Source: Bacilli bacterium (GTDB lineage: Bacteria; Bacillota_I; Bacilli_A; RF39; UBA660). From it: a stretch of 64,000 nt of DNA. A model generated the notes under the pieces. The model was not told the origin of the DNA and searched no databases. It saw nothing but the letters and a program-made list of their open reading frames with translations. This document shows positions 45,574 to 53,295 of this stretch, piece after piece. The stretch covers positions 1-64,000 of the forward strand of contig JAGBJG010000005.1 of assembly GCA_017934595.1 (NCBI GenBank), given 5' to 3'. The stretch's first letter is position 1; each line of letters starts with the position of its first letter. The position numbers and the translations under genes were made by a program.

Positions 45574-46932
45574 ATGGACGAGAATGTATTTCAACAAGTA
45601 GATTTCGGGCCTTTAAAGGAATATCTTGATAACGATGACGTTACAGATATTTCTTACTCACAAGGTCAAATCCATTTAAAAACATTATCACAAGGTAATT
45701 TCCGTGTTGAAAATCCTGCTGTTGATAATGCATTTATGGAAAAAATGGCATTCCAATGTGCTAATGCAATGGGTAAAACATTCAACATGGCACATCCAAT
45801 GCTAGATAGTGAAAGTGCAGAATTACGTATGAATTTCATTCATGATTCAATATCTAGAAATGGTATTGCATGCGTTATTCGTAAGACACCAGCTAAAATC
45901 AGATTGGAAAAACAAAAATTATTAAATGAAGATTATATTACAGAAGATATACATGATTTTCTATTAACATGTATTCAAGGTCACTGCAACATAATTGCAT
46001 GTGGTGAAACTGGTTCTGGTAAAACTGAGTTTATTAAATACTTAGCTTCTAAAATACCAGAAAATGAAAAAATTATAACAATTGAAGATACACTTGAACT
46101 TCACTTGGATAGAATATTTCCACATAGAGATATTGTTACATTAAAGACTAATAATATTGCATCTTATTCAGATGTATTAGTAGCCTGCATGAGACAAAAC
46201 CCTATTTGGATACTTTTATCCGAAGTCAGAAGTGCGGAGGCTGTTACAGCTGTACGTAACTCTATATCTTCAGGACACTTTATCTTATCAACTATCCATG
46301 CTGATAAGTCTGCTTCTATTCCTATGCGTATGTATAGTTTGTTAGAGACTAGTCAAGATGTAGATCAGTTCTTAACTACTGTATATAGATATATTCAATT
46401 AGGAGTATGTATAAGAGGTAGACAAGATAAAGCTACAAAGAAATTCAAAAGAGAAATTGCAGATATTTCTGAATTCTATGTTGATGAAAATAATATACCA
46501 AAAAGTCACTTAATCTATAGAAAAACTATAGATGGTAGAATTATGAGAAGTAATCCTACTAAATACTTAATTGATTATTTGGATGCACAAGGTATTACAT
46601 TACCTAAGATTACTGAAAGTAACACTATAGATGATGAAGCACCTGAACTTCCAAAAGGTATGAGTTTCAAAAACGTAATTAATAATCCAGTTGTTGGAGA
46701 TGAAAAAGTTACTCCGACACCTGAAACTGCTGTAGAAACAAATTCTATGGCTAGAACAATTCCTGATGTTAAACCTACAGTAAATCCTATGGGACAAGCT
46801 CCTGTAAGACCTGTTCCTGAGGTTCAAGTAACACCTCAAAATACTGTAGTAAATCAAGGACCAGCAGCTCCTAACGCTGCGGTACCAAATGGTATAAATT
46901 CAATTTTTGCTGGTACACAAAATAACGGATAA
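45574..46932 (+). CDS. cpaF: Tad pilus secretion ATPase CpaF/TadA (VirB11 superfamily)
   Basis: The 452-residue protein contains an N-terminal domain (DVTDISYSQGQIHLKT), Walker A GETGSGKTE near residue 145, an Asp box ITIEDTLEL, Walker B ILLSEVRSAEA near 213 and the His box STIHADKS near 240. In Walker B, SEVRS takes the place of the usual GEIRD. From about residue 345 on it is a Pro/Val/Thr-rich disordered tail absent in typical CpaF. It powers pilus assembly. CpaF is related to VirB11, which single-membrane T4SSs lack, so it might serve both halves of this locus; that is inference. Confidence 0.92.
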   Translation: MDENVFQQVDFGPLKEYLDNDDVTDISYSQGQIHLKTLSQGNFRVENPAVDNAFMEKMAFQCANAMGKTFNMAHPMLDSESAELRMNFIHDSISRNGIACVIRKTPAKIRLEKQKLLNEDYITEDIHDFLLTCIQGHCNIIACGETGSGKTEFIKYLASKIPENEKIITIEDTLELHLDRIFPHRDIVTLKTNNIASYSDVLVACMRQNPIWILLSEVRSAEAVTAVRNSISSGHFILSTIHADKSASIPMRMYSLLETSQDVDQFLTTVYRYIQLGVCIRGRQDKATKKFKREIADISEFYVDENNIPKSHLIYRKTIDGRIMRSNPTKYLIDYLDAQGITLPKITESNTIDDEAPELPKGMSFKNVINNPVVGDEKVTPTPETAVETNSMARTIPDVKPTVNPMGQAPVRPVPEVQVTPQNTVVNQGPAAPNAAVPNGINSIFAGTQNNG

Positions 46933-46943
46933 GGAGGGATGAT

Positions 46944-47849
46944 ATGTCACCTTTCGTGATATTTCTTATAATAGCTTTCATAATTTTGTTTGTTATATTA
47001 TATCGTAGACAAAACAAAGAAAGCGTATATAAATTTATAATCAGACAAGGTAAAAGTTTATATGATAAATATGCACCATATTCATATAAGACAATACGTG
47101 AAAAGGTTAAAGATTTAGGTCAAGAATATACAACAAAAGAATATGCCATTCAAATAGCTATATTTGCGGCTGCTTCTGCTGTTATATCTTATCTGTATTT
47201 TTATAACTTAATTATATGTATAATTTATATGATAGCTGCAGTATCAACAATCCCTTACTTATCTTATTTAAGATGTAAGAGATTATATAGTGAATTTATC
47301 TTTGAACAAATTCAAGTATATACTACTAATACAATTATGGAATTCGCGACTACACAATCATTTGTTAAATCAATTGAAGGTGTATACAATTCTGGAGTAT
47401 TAGAAGATCCTGTAAAAAGTGATATTAAAGTAATGCTTGACCTTGCTATGCAAAATGGTTCAATCGATGAATCATTAGCTTATATGAATAATAAGTATGA
47501 TTATTATATGGTTAGAAATATGCATCAATTATTCCTTCAAATCACTAATGAAGGTTCTAAAGATGCTTCTGGACCATTAGAAAATATGTCACTTGATATC
47601 GACCAATTAGTTGAAGGTGTTTATAGAGATAGAATGGATAGAGCTGCATTCCATAAAAAGTTCTTACAATTCGGTATTGTACTTTACTTAATGGTTATGT
47701 TAGTTCAAATGATGATAGGTGTAGAATCATATATCAAATTACTTGAAAGTCCTTTGATACAACTTCTATTACATATCGTTGTACTTCTAAATTCATACTT
47801 CTTAATAAGTGGTGAAAAATACTATAATGAGAATGTAGGTGAAGAATAA
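46944..47849 (+). CDS. Tad inner-membrane platform protein, TadB-like
   Basis: The 301-residue protein has membrane segments at about 3-18, 75-105, 240-262 and 270-290. It contains the T2SF-type cytoplasmic helical domain (IQVYTTNTIMEFATTQSFVK, then LDLAMQNGSIDESLAYMNNK). It follows cpaF and overlaps the next platform gene by one base. TadB and TadC form the membrane platform on which the ATPase acts. Confidence 0.8.
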   Translation: MSPFVIFLIIAFIILFVILYRRQNKESVYKFIIRQGKSLYDKYAPYSYKTIREKVKDLGQEYTTKEYAIQIAIFAAASAVISYLYFYNLIICIIYMIAAVSTIPYLSYLRCKRLYSEFIFEQIQVYTTNTIMEFATTQSFVKSIEGVYNSGVLEDPVKSDIKVMLDLAMQNGSIDESLAYMNNKYDYYMVRNMHQLFLQITNEGSKDASGPLENMSLDIDQLVEGVYRDRMDRAAFHKKFLQFGIVLYLMVMLVQMMIGVESYIKLLESPLIQLLLHIVVLLNSYFLISGEKYYNENVGEE

Positions 47850-48646
47850 TGAGTATAGGTATTATGTTTATTGTCATTGGTGCACTTACATTATTTATAA
47901 TGTGGTACAACAAAAGAATTAATTTTAATAGATTTATTCAAGAAACTGAACCTTATTTCAGATTCTTAATGGAAGATGATTATGAATTTTTATTAACTAT
48001 TAAGTATAAAACAGCTGATTTAGATATCAATAAACTTTATAGTGGAAGAGTAAGAAATGGTTTAATTACAGTAGTGGCCTTAGTATTCTTATTCTTAAGT
48101 GATTTTAAGTTTGTATATGCCTTACTTGCAGTAGCAGGTGGATACTTAGTATTCAAACAACCATATATGAGTTTAAAAAATTACTATAAAGCTAACTTAC
48201 ATAATATAAATTTAATGCTTCCATATTATTTAAAAAGTTTGGAAATATTAATTCAACATTATACTGTTCCAGTAGCTTTATCAAGATCAATTGATACAGC
48301 TCCTGAAATATTTAAACCAGGTCTTAGAAGACTAGTACAAAAAATTGAAGCAGGTGATTCTTCAGTAGATCCATATATGGATTTCGCGAAAGAATATCCT
48401 GTTAGAGATTCTATGCGTATGATGCGTCTATTATATAGACTTGGATTAGGTTCTCAAGAAAGAAAAGAAGAACAATTAATGATGTTTTCGAGAACCGTAT
48501 CAACATTGCAAAATAAAAGCCGTGAACAAAAATATCAAGAAAGACTTGATAAGATGGAAGGTAAAACAATGGTTATGCTTTTCTGTACAGGTGGTGGAAT
48601 TCTAGTTATTCTATTATTTGCGATGATGAGTATGATGAATTTATAA
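47849..48646 (+). CDS. Tad inner-membrane platform protein, TadC-like
   Basis: The 265-residue protein has membrane segments at about 3-18, 73-108 and 242-262. The T2SF-like core LPYYLKSLEILIQHYTVPVA with DSSVDPYMDFAKEYPVRDSM matches TadC-type proteins. It overlaps the TadB-like gene and completes the platform pair. The transcription unit seems to end here; the next gene has its own promoter. Confidence 0.8.
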   Translation: MSIGIMFIVIGALTLFIMWYNKRINFNRFIQETEPYFRFLMEDDYEFLLTIKYKTADLDINKLYSGRVRNGLITVVALVFLFLSDFKFVYALLAVAGGYLVFKQPYMSLKNYYKANLHNINLMLPYYLKSLEILIQHYTVPVALSRSIDTAPEIFKPGLRRLVQKIEAGDSSVDPYMDFAKEYPVRDSMRMMRLLYRLGLGSQERKEEQLMMFSRTVSTLQNKSREQKYQERLDKMEGKTMVMLFCTGGGILVILLFAMMSMMNL

Positions 48647-48648
48647 TA

Positions 48649-48678
48649 TTGTTTATTAATATTAAAATATGTTATAAT
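48649..48678 (+). promoter_or_regulatory. Promoter of the Flp-like pilin gene
   Basis: TTGTTT and TATAAT are separated by 18 bp, 24 bp upstream of the pilin start. A separate promoter would allow high pilin output. Confidence 0.55.
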
Positions 48679-48701
48679 ATAAATAGTAGGGTGGTGATAA
48701 A

Positions 48702-48926
48702 ATGAAAGAAGCAGCAGGTGAAGCAAACATGACAGTTATTACAATTATCTTAATAACTGCAATCGTAGCAATAGCTACTCCATTAATTACAAACGTAATG
48801 AAAAATTCACAAAGAAGAACATGTTGTTTAAGTGCTGGTGCGACTGGAACAAGTGGATCAGGATGTGCTGGTGATTATGATGAAGCAGCATACAATGAAT
48901 GTATGTCTGATAATCAAAATAATTAA
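48702..48926 (+). CDS. Flp-like pilin, 74 aa
   Basis: The ATG after GGGTGGTGATAAA gives 74 residues: MKEAAGEANMTVITIILITA, a hydrophobic helix to about residue 30, then a short soluble part (MKNSQRRTCCLSAGATGTSG) with four cysteines. Size and design fit a Flp/class IVb pilin. The usual G/XXXXE processing site is not clear; the shared MKE[AS]xG start may be the signal instead. No prepilin peptidase gene is in the window. It has its own promoter and lies downstream of TadC. Confidence 0.65.
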   Translation: MKEAAGEANMTVITIILITAIVAIATPLITNVMKNSQRRTCCLSAGATGTSGSGCAGDYDEAAYNECMSDNQNN

Positions 48927-48953
48927 TTAAAAGAACAATAAAGAGGTGGTATT

Positions 48954-49406
48954 ATGAAGGAGAGTATAGGTCTAACTTTTACAATTAATATTATGATTGT
49001 ATTTATTTTAGTAGCCATGGTATTCGTAACTGGTATATTAAGTTATACTAAAGCCTTCAAAGCTGCCTCTTTAATTGTTAAATCTTTGGAAAGATTCGAA
49101 GGCTATAACGAACTTGCCTACGACCAAATTAACATTAATTTAAGTGCGTTATCTTATATGCGTGGTGATTCTTCTAAATGTCCTTTAACTAGGAGTGCTA
49201 CAATAGGAGAGGGTAAGTTGGTTACAGTTAACAATGAAGAAAAATTTAACTATTGTGTTTATTTCTTTGATAATGATGGAGATGAAAAGCACTATAGTTA
49301 TGGTGTAGTTACATATATAACTATTGATTTTAATATGTTTAATATTAAATTAAAATTACCTATATATGGTAGAACTACACGTATATATAGGTTTACAAAT
49401 ACATAG
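48954..49406 (+). CDS. TadE-like minor pilin (MKES N-terminus)
   Basis: The 150-residue protein begins MKESIGLTFTINIMIVFILV with one N-terminal membrane helix, followed by a soluble domain with two cysteines (SSKCPL and FNYCVYFFD). It shares the start and the C-terminal pattern (VTYITIDFNM, GRTTRIYR) with its neighbour at 49416, so the two are likely duplicates. TadE/TadF-like proteins sit here in Tad loci. Start supported by GAGGTGGT. Confidence 0.65.
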   Translation: MKESIGLTFTINIMIVFILVAMVFVTGILSYTKAFKAASLIVKSLERFEGYNELAYDQININLSALSYMRGDSSKCPLTRSATIGEGKLVTVNNEEKFNYCVYFFDNDGDEKHYSYGVVTYITIDFNMFNIKLKLPIYGRTTRIYRFTNT

Positions 49407-49415
49407 GAGGTAATT

Positions 49416-49847
49416 ATGAAAGAGGCTATAGGTAATAGTTTTTTAGTAACGCTTGCTATTGTATTTTTATTTCTAATAATGTCATTGTTAGTATCTTCAC
49501 TTTCATATTCTAAAGCATATAAAGCTAAGAATAAAGTTGTTAGTGTTATAGAAAAATATGATGGCTTTAATGCTGATAGTGAAGCAGAAGTTAATCAAGA
49601 TTTATTTAAAATGGGTTATAAGACTAATACAACTTCTAGAAGATGCAAACAAATAGATAATATGACACTTTTACATGATACAGAAGCAGGCACATATGAT
49701 TATTGTGTATATGAAGTTACATCTACACGTGGTAAATACTATCATGTTGTTACATATATGCATTTTGATCTACCTATAATAGGTCAATATTTAACTTTTG
49801 AGGTTAGAGGAGACTCAAGAGTAGTATACGAAGGATTGGTGGGATAA
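49416..49847 (+). CDS. TadE-like minor pilin (MKEA N-terminus)
   Basis: The 143-residue protein begins MKEAIGNSFLVTLAIVFLFL, with a membrane helix, then a domain with RRCKQI, YDYCVYEV and YHVVTYMHFDLPIIGQYLTF, matching the 48954 protein in order. It is 9 bp after it and overlaps nothing; the CpaE-like gene begins 1 bp after its stop. Both are probably minor pilins. Confidence 0.65.
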   Translation: MKEAIGNSFLVTLAIVFLFLIMSLLVSSLSYSKAYKAKNKVVSVIEKYDGFNADSEAEVNQDLFKMGYKTNTTSRRCKQIDNMTLLHDTEAGTYDYCVYEVTSTRGKYYHVVTYMHFDLPIIGQYLTFEVRGDSRVVYEGLVG

Positions 49848-49848
49848 T

Positions 49849-50853
49849 ATGAACGTAATTATTTCAAATAAACATACAGAGGCATTACAAGGTCTTGGTA
49901 TTGATATTATTAAAAGTGAACAAGGTGAATTTACTGTAGAAGAATTAGTGACAAGATATCAAAACTTCTTTTATCAAAGAATGATATTAGATGTAACAGC
50001 GTTAAAAAACTATAAAGATATAAAAGTATTACAAAAATTATCAATATCATTAGATATGGATAAATTAATATTATTATTAGATGATGCAGATGAAGAATCA
50101 TCTTCACCTGAATTCTTATCACAATTAATATCAATTGGTATATATAATTTTACTAAAAATATTGAAGGTATAATGTATTTATATAACCATCCAAATACTT
50201 ACCGTGATGTGGCACAATATCATCAAATAGAACATGAAGAAGTAGAGCCTACTATGCAAGTTCCTGAATATGATTCCGCTAAAGGAGTACGTATTATAGG
50301 AATTAAAAATGTTACTAAGAGTGCAGGTGCTACAACATTAACTTATTTAATGAAAAAGATGTTAGAAAAGAATTATAGAGTGGTAGCTATCGAAGTAGAT
50401 AAAAGTGATTTTGCTTACTTTAGAGATAAAGACCTTATATCAGCTACTTCAGCCAATATAGGTAATATAGTCGCTAAACACAGTAACATGGATATTATCT
50501 TAATCGACTTAAATAATAGTGGTGCTGCTACACAATCTTGTCATGATGTTATATATTTATTAGAACCATCAATTATTAGAATTAATAAGATGATGATGGT
50601 TGAACCAGATATACTTAATACATTAAAAGGTAAGAATGTAATCCTAAATAAGAGTTTACTTTCTTCTAAAGATGTGTTAGACTTTGAGTATGAGTCCAAA
50701 TTGAAGATTTTCTATAATCTTCCACCTCTAGATGATAGAGAAGAAGACATACGTATCTTAAACGCTATGTTAGCTAAATTAGGATTTAAGAAACAAGATC
50801 CTACAGAAAGTGATAAAAAGAAAAATCGTATATTAGGACTATTTGGTTTATAG
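49849..50853 (+). CDS. CpaE/TadZ-like localisation protein
   Basis: The 334-residue protein has a receiver-like N-terminal domain (about 1-120) and a ParA/MinD-like domain starting RIIGIKNVTKSAGATTLTYL near residue 145, a degenerate Walker A in which the usual GK-T-T reads GATT. AIEVDKSDFAYF and DIILIDLNNSG follow the deviant Walker pattern. TadZ/CpaE places the pilus machine in the cell. It lies in normal order after the minor pilins. Confidence 0.75.
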   Translation: MNVIISNKHTEALQGLGIDIIKSEQGEFTVEELVTRYQNFFYQRMILDVTALKNYKDIKVLQKLSISLDMDKLILLLDDADEESSSPEFLSQLISIGIYNFTKNIEGIMYLYNHPNTYRDVAQYHQIEHEEVEPTMQVPEYDSAKGVRIIGIKNVTKSAGATTLTYLMKKMLEKNYRVVAIEVDKSDFAYFRDKDLISATSANIGNIVAKHSNMDIILIDLNNSGAATQSCHDVIYLLEPSIIRINKMMMVEPDILNTLKGKNVILNKSLLSSKDVLDFEYESKLKIFYNLPPLDDREEDIRILNAMLAKLGFKKQDPTESDKKKNRILGLFGL

Positions 50854-50866
50854 GGGGAATTAGTAT

Positions 50867-51943
50867 ATGAAAAATTTAGATGCGAATACTAAAAAAATGC
50901 TTAAAACATTTGGCACATTTGTTGGTGTACTATTAGTATTATTTGTAATCCTATTTATATTTATGGGGATAGCAGGTAGAAAAGTAGGAAATACACAATT
51001 ATTAAATTCAGTTGAAAATGCAGCCAAAAGATATTATGCTAACAATAAAGAAAGTTTACCTAAACTAGAAGGTGAAACTGTAAAAGTATCTACTGACACA
51101 TTAATAGCAGAAAAATACTTAAAATCATTTGATAAAATTACTAAAAATACTAGTTGTAGTGGTGAAGTTAAAGTGACAAATAATGGTGGAGAATATTTAT
51201 ATACACCATCACTTAAATGTAGTGAATATAAAACTACTACTATAGCTTCAAAAATAGAAGAATCATTAGTATCTAGTGGTGATGGATTATATAAAGATGG
51301 TAATAAATATTATTATCGTGGTGAATATGTTAATAACTATATTAAAATAGGACCTATTACATATAGAATTATTTCTATAGATAATAACGGATATGTAAAA
51401 ATTATAAATCCAACATTAGGTAAGAATAGTTATTTATGGGATGATAGATATAACGTTGAAAAAAATCAAAATGGTTTAGGTGTTAATATCTATGAAAAGA
51501 GTAGATTAAGAGAAGAATTAGCTGATGTTTATAATTCTTTAGATGCAAATACTAAAAAATATATCGTTAAATATGATTTATGTGTTGGTAAACGTAGTAG
51601 TGAGGTAATCAATGATGAAGAATGTTTAACTAAGTTAAAAGATTATGTTGGTACTATTACTGCATACGAATATGCATCTGCAAGTTTAGATGAAAATTGT
51701 AAAAATATTTATAGTGGATCATGTTCAAATTATAATTACTTAAGTAAAATATTTACTAAGAATACTTGGACTATGACTGGTGTAAGTTCTAATACATATG
51801 AAGTTATTTATGCTTCATCATCTACATTAGACGTAAAAAAGACAAGTGGTAGTGCAAGAATAGCTGCTTTATATAACATAGATGGTAATAATATTTATGT
51901 ATCAGGTGATGGTACAGAAAAAAATCCATATGTTATAAGGTAA
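50867..51943 (+). CDS. Membrane-anchored surface protein, 358 aa, pilin-like N-terminus
   Basis: After a cytoplasmic tail of about 14 residues, a membrane helix (15-38) is followed by an outside domain. NTQLLNSVENAAKRYYANNK resembles the helix after the membrane segment of type IV pilins. The rest is beta-rich (IKIGPITYRIISIDNNGYVK) and ends GDGTEKNPYVIR, an ending common in surface proteins of gut Firmicutes. Cysteines suggest disulfides. It is the last gene of the Tad half and may be a minor pilin or adhesin. Confidence 0.55.
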   Translation: MKNLDANTKKMLKTFGTFVGVLLVLFVILFIFMGIAGRKVGNTQLLNSVENAAKRYYANNKESLPKLEGETVKVSTDTLIAEKYLKSFDKITKNTSCSGEVKVTNNGGEYLYTPSLKCSEYKTTTIASKIEESLVSSGDGLYKDGNKYYYRGEYVNNYIKIGPITYRIISIDNNGYVKIINPTLGKNSYLWDDRYNVEKNQNGLGVNIYEKSRLREELADVYNSLDANTKKYIVKYDLCVGKRSSEVINDEECLTKLKDYVGTITAYEYASASLDENCKNIYSGSCSNYNYLSKIFTKNTWTMTGVSSNTYEVIYASSSTLDVKKTSGSARIAALYNIDGNNIYVSGDGTEKNPYVIR

Positions 51944-51971
51944 AATAGTGTAAAAACATATATTTATTTAA

Positions 51972-52000
51972 TTGACAAACATTTTAAATAATAGTATGAT
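51972..52000 (+). promoter_or_regulatory. Promoter of the VirB2-like gene
   Basis: Consensus TTGACA and TATGAT with a 17-bp spacer, followed by a GGGAGG site. With the terminator at 52341 it makes the VirB2-like gene a single-gene unit. Confidence 0.75.
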
Positions 52001-52023
52001 ATAAGTAGTGAGGGAGGAATTTT

Positions 52024-52341
52024 ATGTTTTTATTAGACGTACCATGTGGAGGAGTTAATGTTCCTGACACAATAGCAAATTTAATTTCTACAATTTATAC
52101 TTTAATTAAGGTTGCTGTACCATTATTATTAATTTTATTTGGTATGATTGACTTAGGTAAAGCTGTTATCTCACAAAAAGAAGATGACATTAAAAAACAA
52201 CAAAATGTATTCATTAAGAGATTAATTGCTGCTGCATTAGTATTCTTTGTATTCGCTATTGTTCAATTATTAGTTAACTTAGTTGATGACAATAGTAGTG
52301 AATTAATGTCATGTGTTAATAATTTAATTAAGAATAAATAA
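52024..52341 (+). CDS. VirB2/TrbC-like membrane pilin subunit
   Basis: The 105-residue protein has two membrane helices (about 28-48 and 68-88) joined by a short charged loop (QKEDDIKKQQNVFIKR), as in VirB2/TrbC-like and Firmicutes T4SS pilins. There is no cleavable signal. It has a strong promoter of its own and a terminator, consistent with high expression. Its last 24 codons and terminator are repeated 811 bp downstream, flanking the ToxIN cassette. Confidence 0.65.
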   Translation: MFLLDVPCGGVNVPDTIANLISTIYTLIKVAVPLLLILFGMIDLGKAVISQKEDDIKKQQNVFIKRLIAAALVFFVFAIVQLLVNLVDDNSSELMSCVNNLIKNK

Positions 52342-52368
52342 AAGTAATCTAAATGATTACTTTTTTTG
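52268..52368 (+). repeat. 101-bp direct repeat, left copy (cassette 2)
   Basis: It matches 53079-53179 with one mismatch (T/C at 52294/53105). It contains the last 24 codons, the stop and the terminator of the VirB2-like gene. Confidence 0.95.
52341..52367 (+). terminator. Terminator of the VirB2-like gene
   Basis: AAAGTAATC and GATTACTTT form a 9-bp stem around TAAAT, followed by T residues. Duplicated at 53152-53178. Confidence 0.85.
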
Positions 52369-52377
52369 CCGGCTATA

Positions 52378-52406
52378 TTGAAATTCCATCAATTGTATGA
52401 TATGCT
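52378..52406 (+). promoter_or_regulatory. Promoter of the ToxI-like RNA
   Basis: TTGAAA and TATGCT are separated by 17 bp, starting 10 bp after the left direct repeat. Transcription should begin near 52413. Confidence 0.7.
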
Positions 52407-52412
52407 ATTAAT

Positions 52413-52532
52413 GCACAAGTAATTGTGCATATGTGTGTTTCCGACACTGACAGGATTTTGATCGAAAGCGTGCGTTTCCGGCCGTTAACAGGAATTTAAA
52501 TAAGTTAGATGTAAAACATCTAGCTTATTTTT
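52413..52532 (+). ncRNA. toxI: ToxI-like antitoxin RNA of a type III toxin-antitoxin system
   Basis: Between promoter and toxin gene lie a short 5' hairpin (GCACAA/TTGTGC) and about two repeats of roughly 37 nt. Both repeats contain GTTTCCG (52437 and 52474) and ACAGGA (52450 and 52488). A terminator hairpin follows at 52498-52532. Type III antitoxins are tandem repeats of 34-39 nt upstream of a terminator and the toxin gene; the toxin cuts the RNA into single repeats that bind it. Two copies is at the low end. The call rests on this layout and on the toxin homology. Confidence 0.75.
52498..52532 (+). terminator. Terminator between toxI and toxN
   Basis: AAATAAGTTAGATGT pairs with ACATCTAGCTTATTT around a short A loop (one G-T pair), followed by TT. 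In type III systems a leaky terminator here sets the RNA-to-toxin ratio. Confidence 0.8.
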
Positions 52533-52548
52533 GTTTATAGGAGGAAAA

Positions 52549-53067
52549 ATGAATGAATCATTAAAATTGGTAATTATTGACTCAAAATATTGTAATTATT
52601 TAAGAAAATATGACTATAGAGTACCATATAACAGCGATTTAAAAGAACTCAGGCCATTTGTGGGGGTTTTATTCAAAATTAATAATTATGAGTATTTCGC
52701 CCCGTTGTTTTCGCCGAAACCTAAGCATTCAAAAATGAAGAATGCTATAGATTTTATTTGCATAGATGGTGGTAAATATGGAATAATAAATTTCAATAAT
52801 ATGATTCCTGTTTTTGAGGGAAATTATAAAACAATTGATATTGAAAAAAATATAATTACCACCGCAAAAGAAAGAAGAAAATATTATAGAATGCAAGCAG
52901 AAGAGCTAATGTGGATTAGTGAACATAGTACTAAAATAATAAATCAAGCGATTAAACTTTATTTTAAATATAAGGAAAATAAATTACCCGATATTATAAA
53001 AAATAGGTGTTGCAATTTTCAATTATTAGAAGAAAAGTGTAGGGAATATAATGAAATTTTCATATGA
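52549..53067 (+). CDS. toxN: ToxN/AbiQ-family endoribonuclease toxin
   Basis: The ATG at 52549 after AGGAGGAAAA gives 172 residues, normal for ToxN. VIIDSKYCNYLRKYDYRVPY, then LRPFVGVLFKINNYEYFAPL, then FSPKPKHSKMKN and YGIINFNNMIPV follow the ToxN/AbiQ pattern (short first strand, P..FIGI, YFAPLTSPK.KH, GLINLNNMIPV). ToxN cleaves cellular and phage mRNA at A-rich sites and is held by ToxI; many members abort phage infection. Codon use (GGG, CCC, CCG) differs from the T4SS genes around it. Only 11 bp separate its stop from the right direct repeat. Confidence 0.88.
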   Translation: MNESLKLVIIDSKYCNYLRKYDYRVPYNSDLKELRPFVGVLFKINNYEYFAPLFSPKPKHSKMKNAIDFICIDGGKYGIINFNNMIPVFEGNYKTIDIEKNIITTAKERRKYYRMQAEELMWISEHSTKIINQAIKLYFKYKENKLPDIIKNRCCNFQLLEEKCREYNEIFI

Positions 53068-53078
53068 TATTATCCGAA

Positions 53079-53179
53079 TATTAGTTAACTTAGTTGATGA
53101 CAACAGTAGTGAATTAATGTCATGTGTTAATAATTTAATTAAGAATAAATAAAAGTAATCTAAATGATTACTTTTTTTG
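53079..53179 (+). repeat. 101-bp direct repeat, right copy (cassette 2)
   Basis: It matches 52268-52368 with one mismatch. It is a displaced 3' tail of the VirB2-like gene; its hairpin (53152-53178) would terminate toxN. Confidence 0.95.
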
Positions 53180-53225
53180 TGCCACTTTTTCTTTAAAAAT
53201 CAACTAGATTTTATACTAAATATCA

Positions 53226-53254
53226 TTGTAATAAAACCAATAAAATGATATAAT
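53226..53254 (+). promoter_or_regulatory. Promoter of the VirB6-VirB4-VirD4 operon
   Basis: TTGTAA and TATAAT with a 17-bp spacer, 41 bp before the VirB6-like start. It keeps the downstream T4SS genes independent of the cassette inserted upstream. Confidence 0.7.
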
Positions 53255-53295
53255 GTATGTGGTGTATTGTATAAAAAAATAGATAGGGTGGTATT

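Noticed and set aside
52411-52430. Hairpin ATGCACAA/TTGTGCAT as an independent terminator
   Set aside because: It has no T-run and lies at the predicted transcription start of the antitoxin RNA, so it is taken as the 5' end structure of that RNA.
52413-52532. Riboswitch (two small hairpins before a terminator) as the explanation of the leader
   Set aside because: The downstream gene is a ToxN homolog and the units are tandem repeats of about 37 nt, which fit a type III antitoxin better than a ligand sensor.
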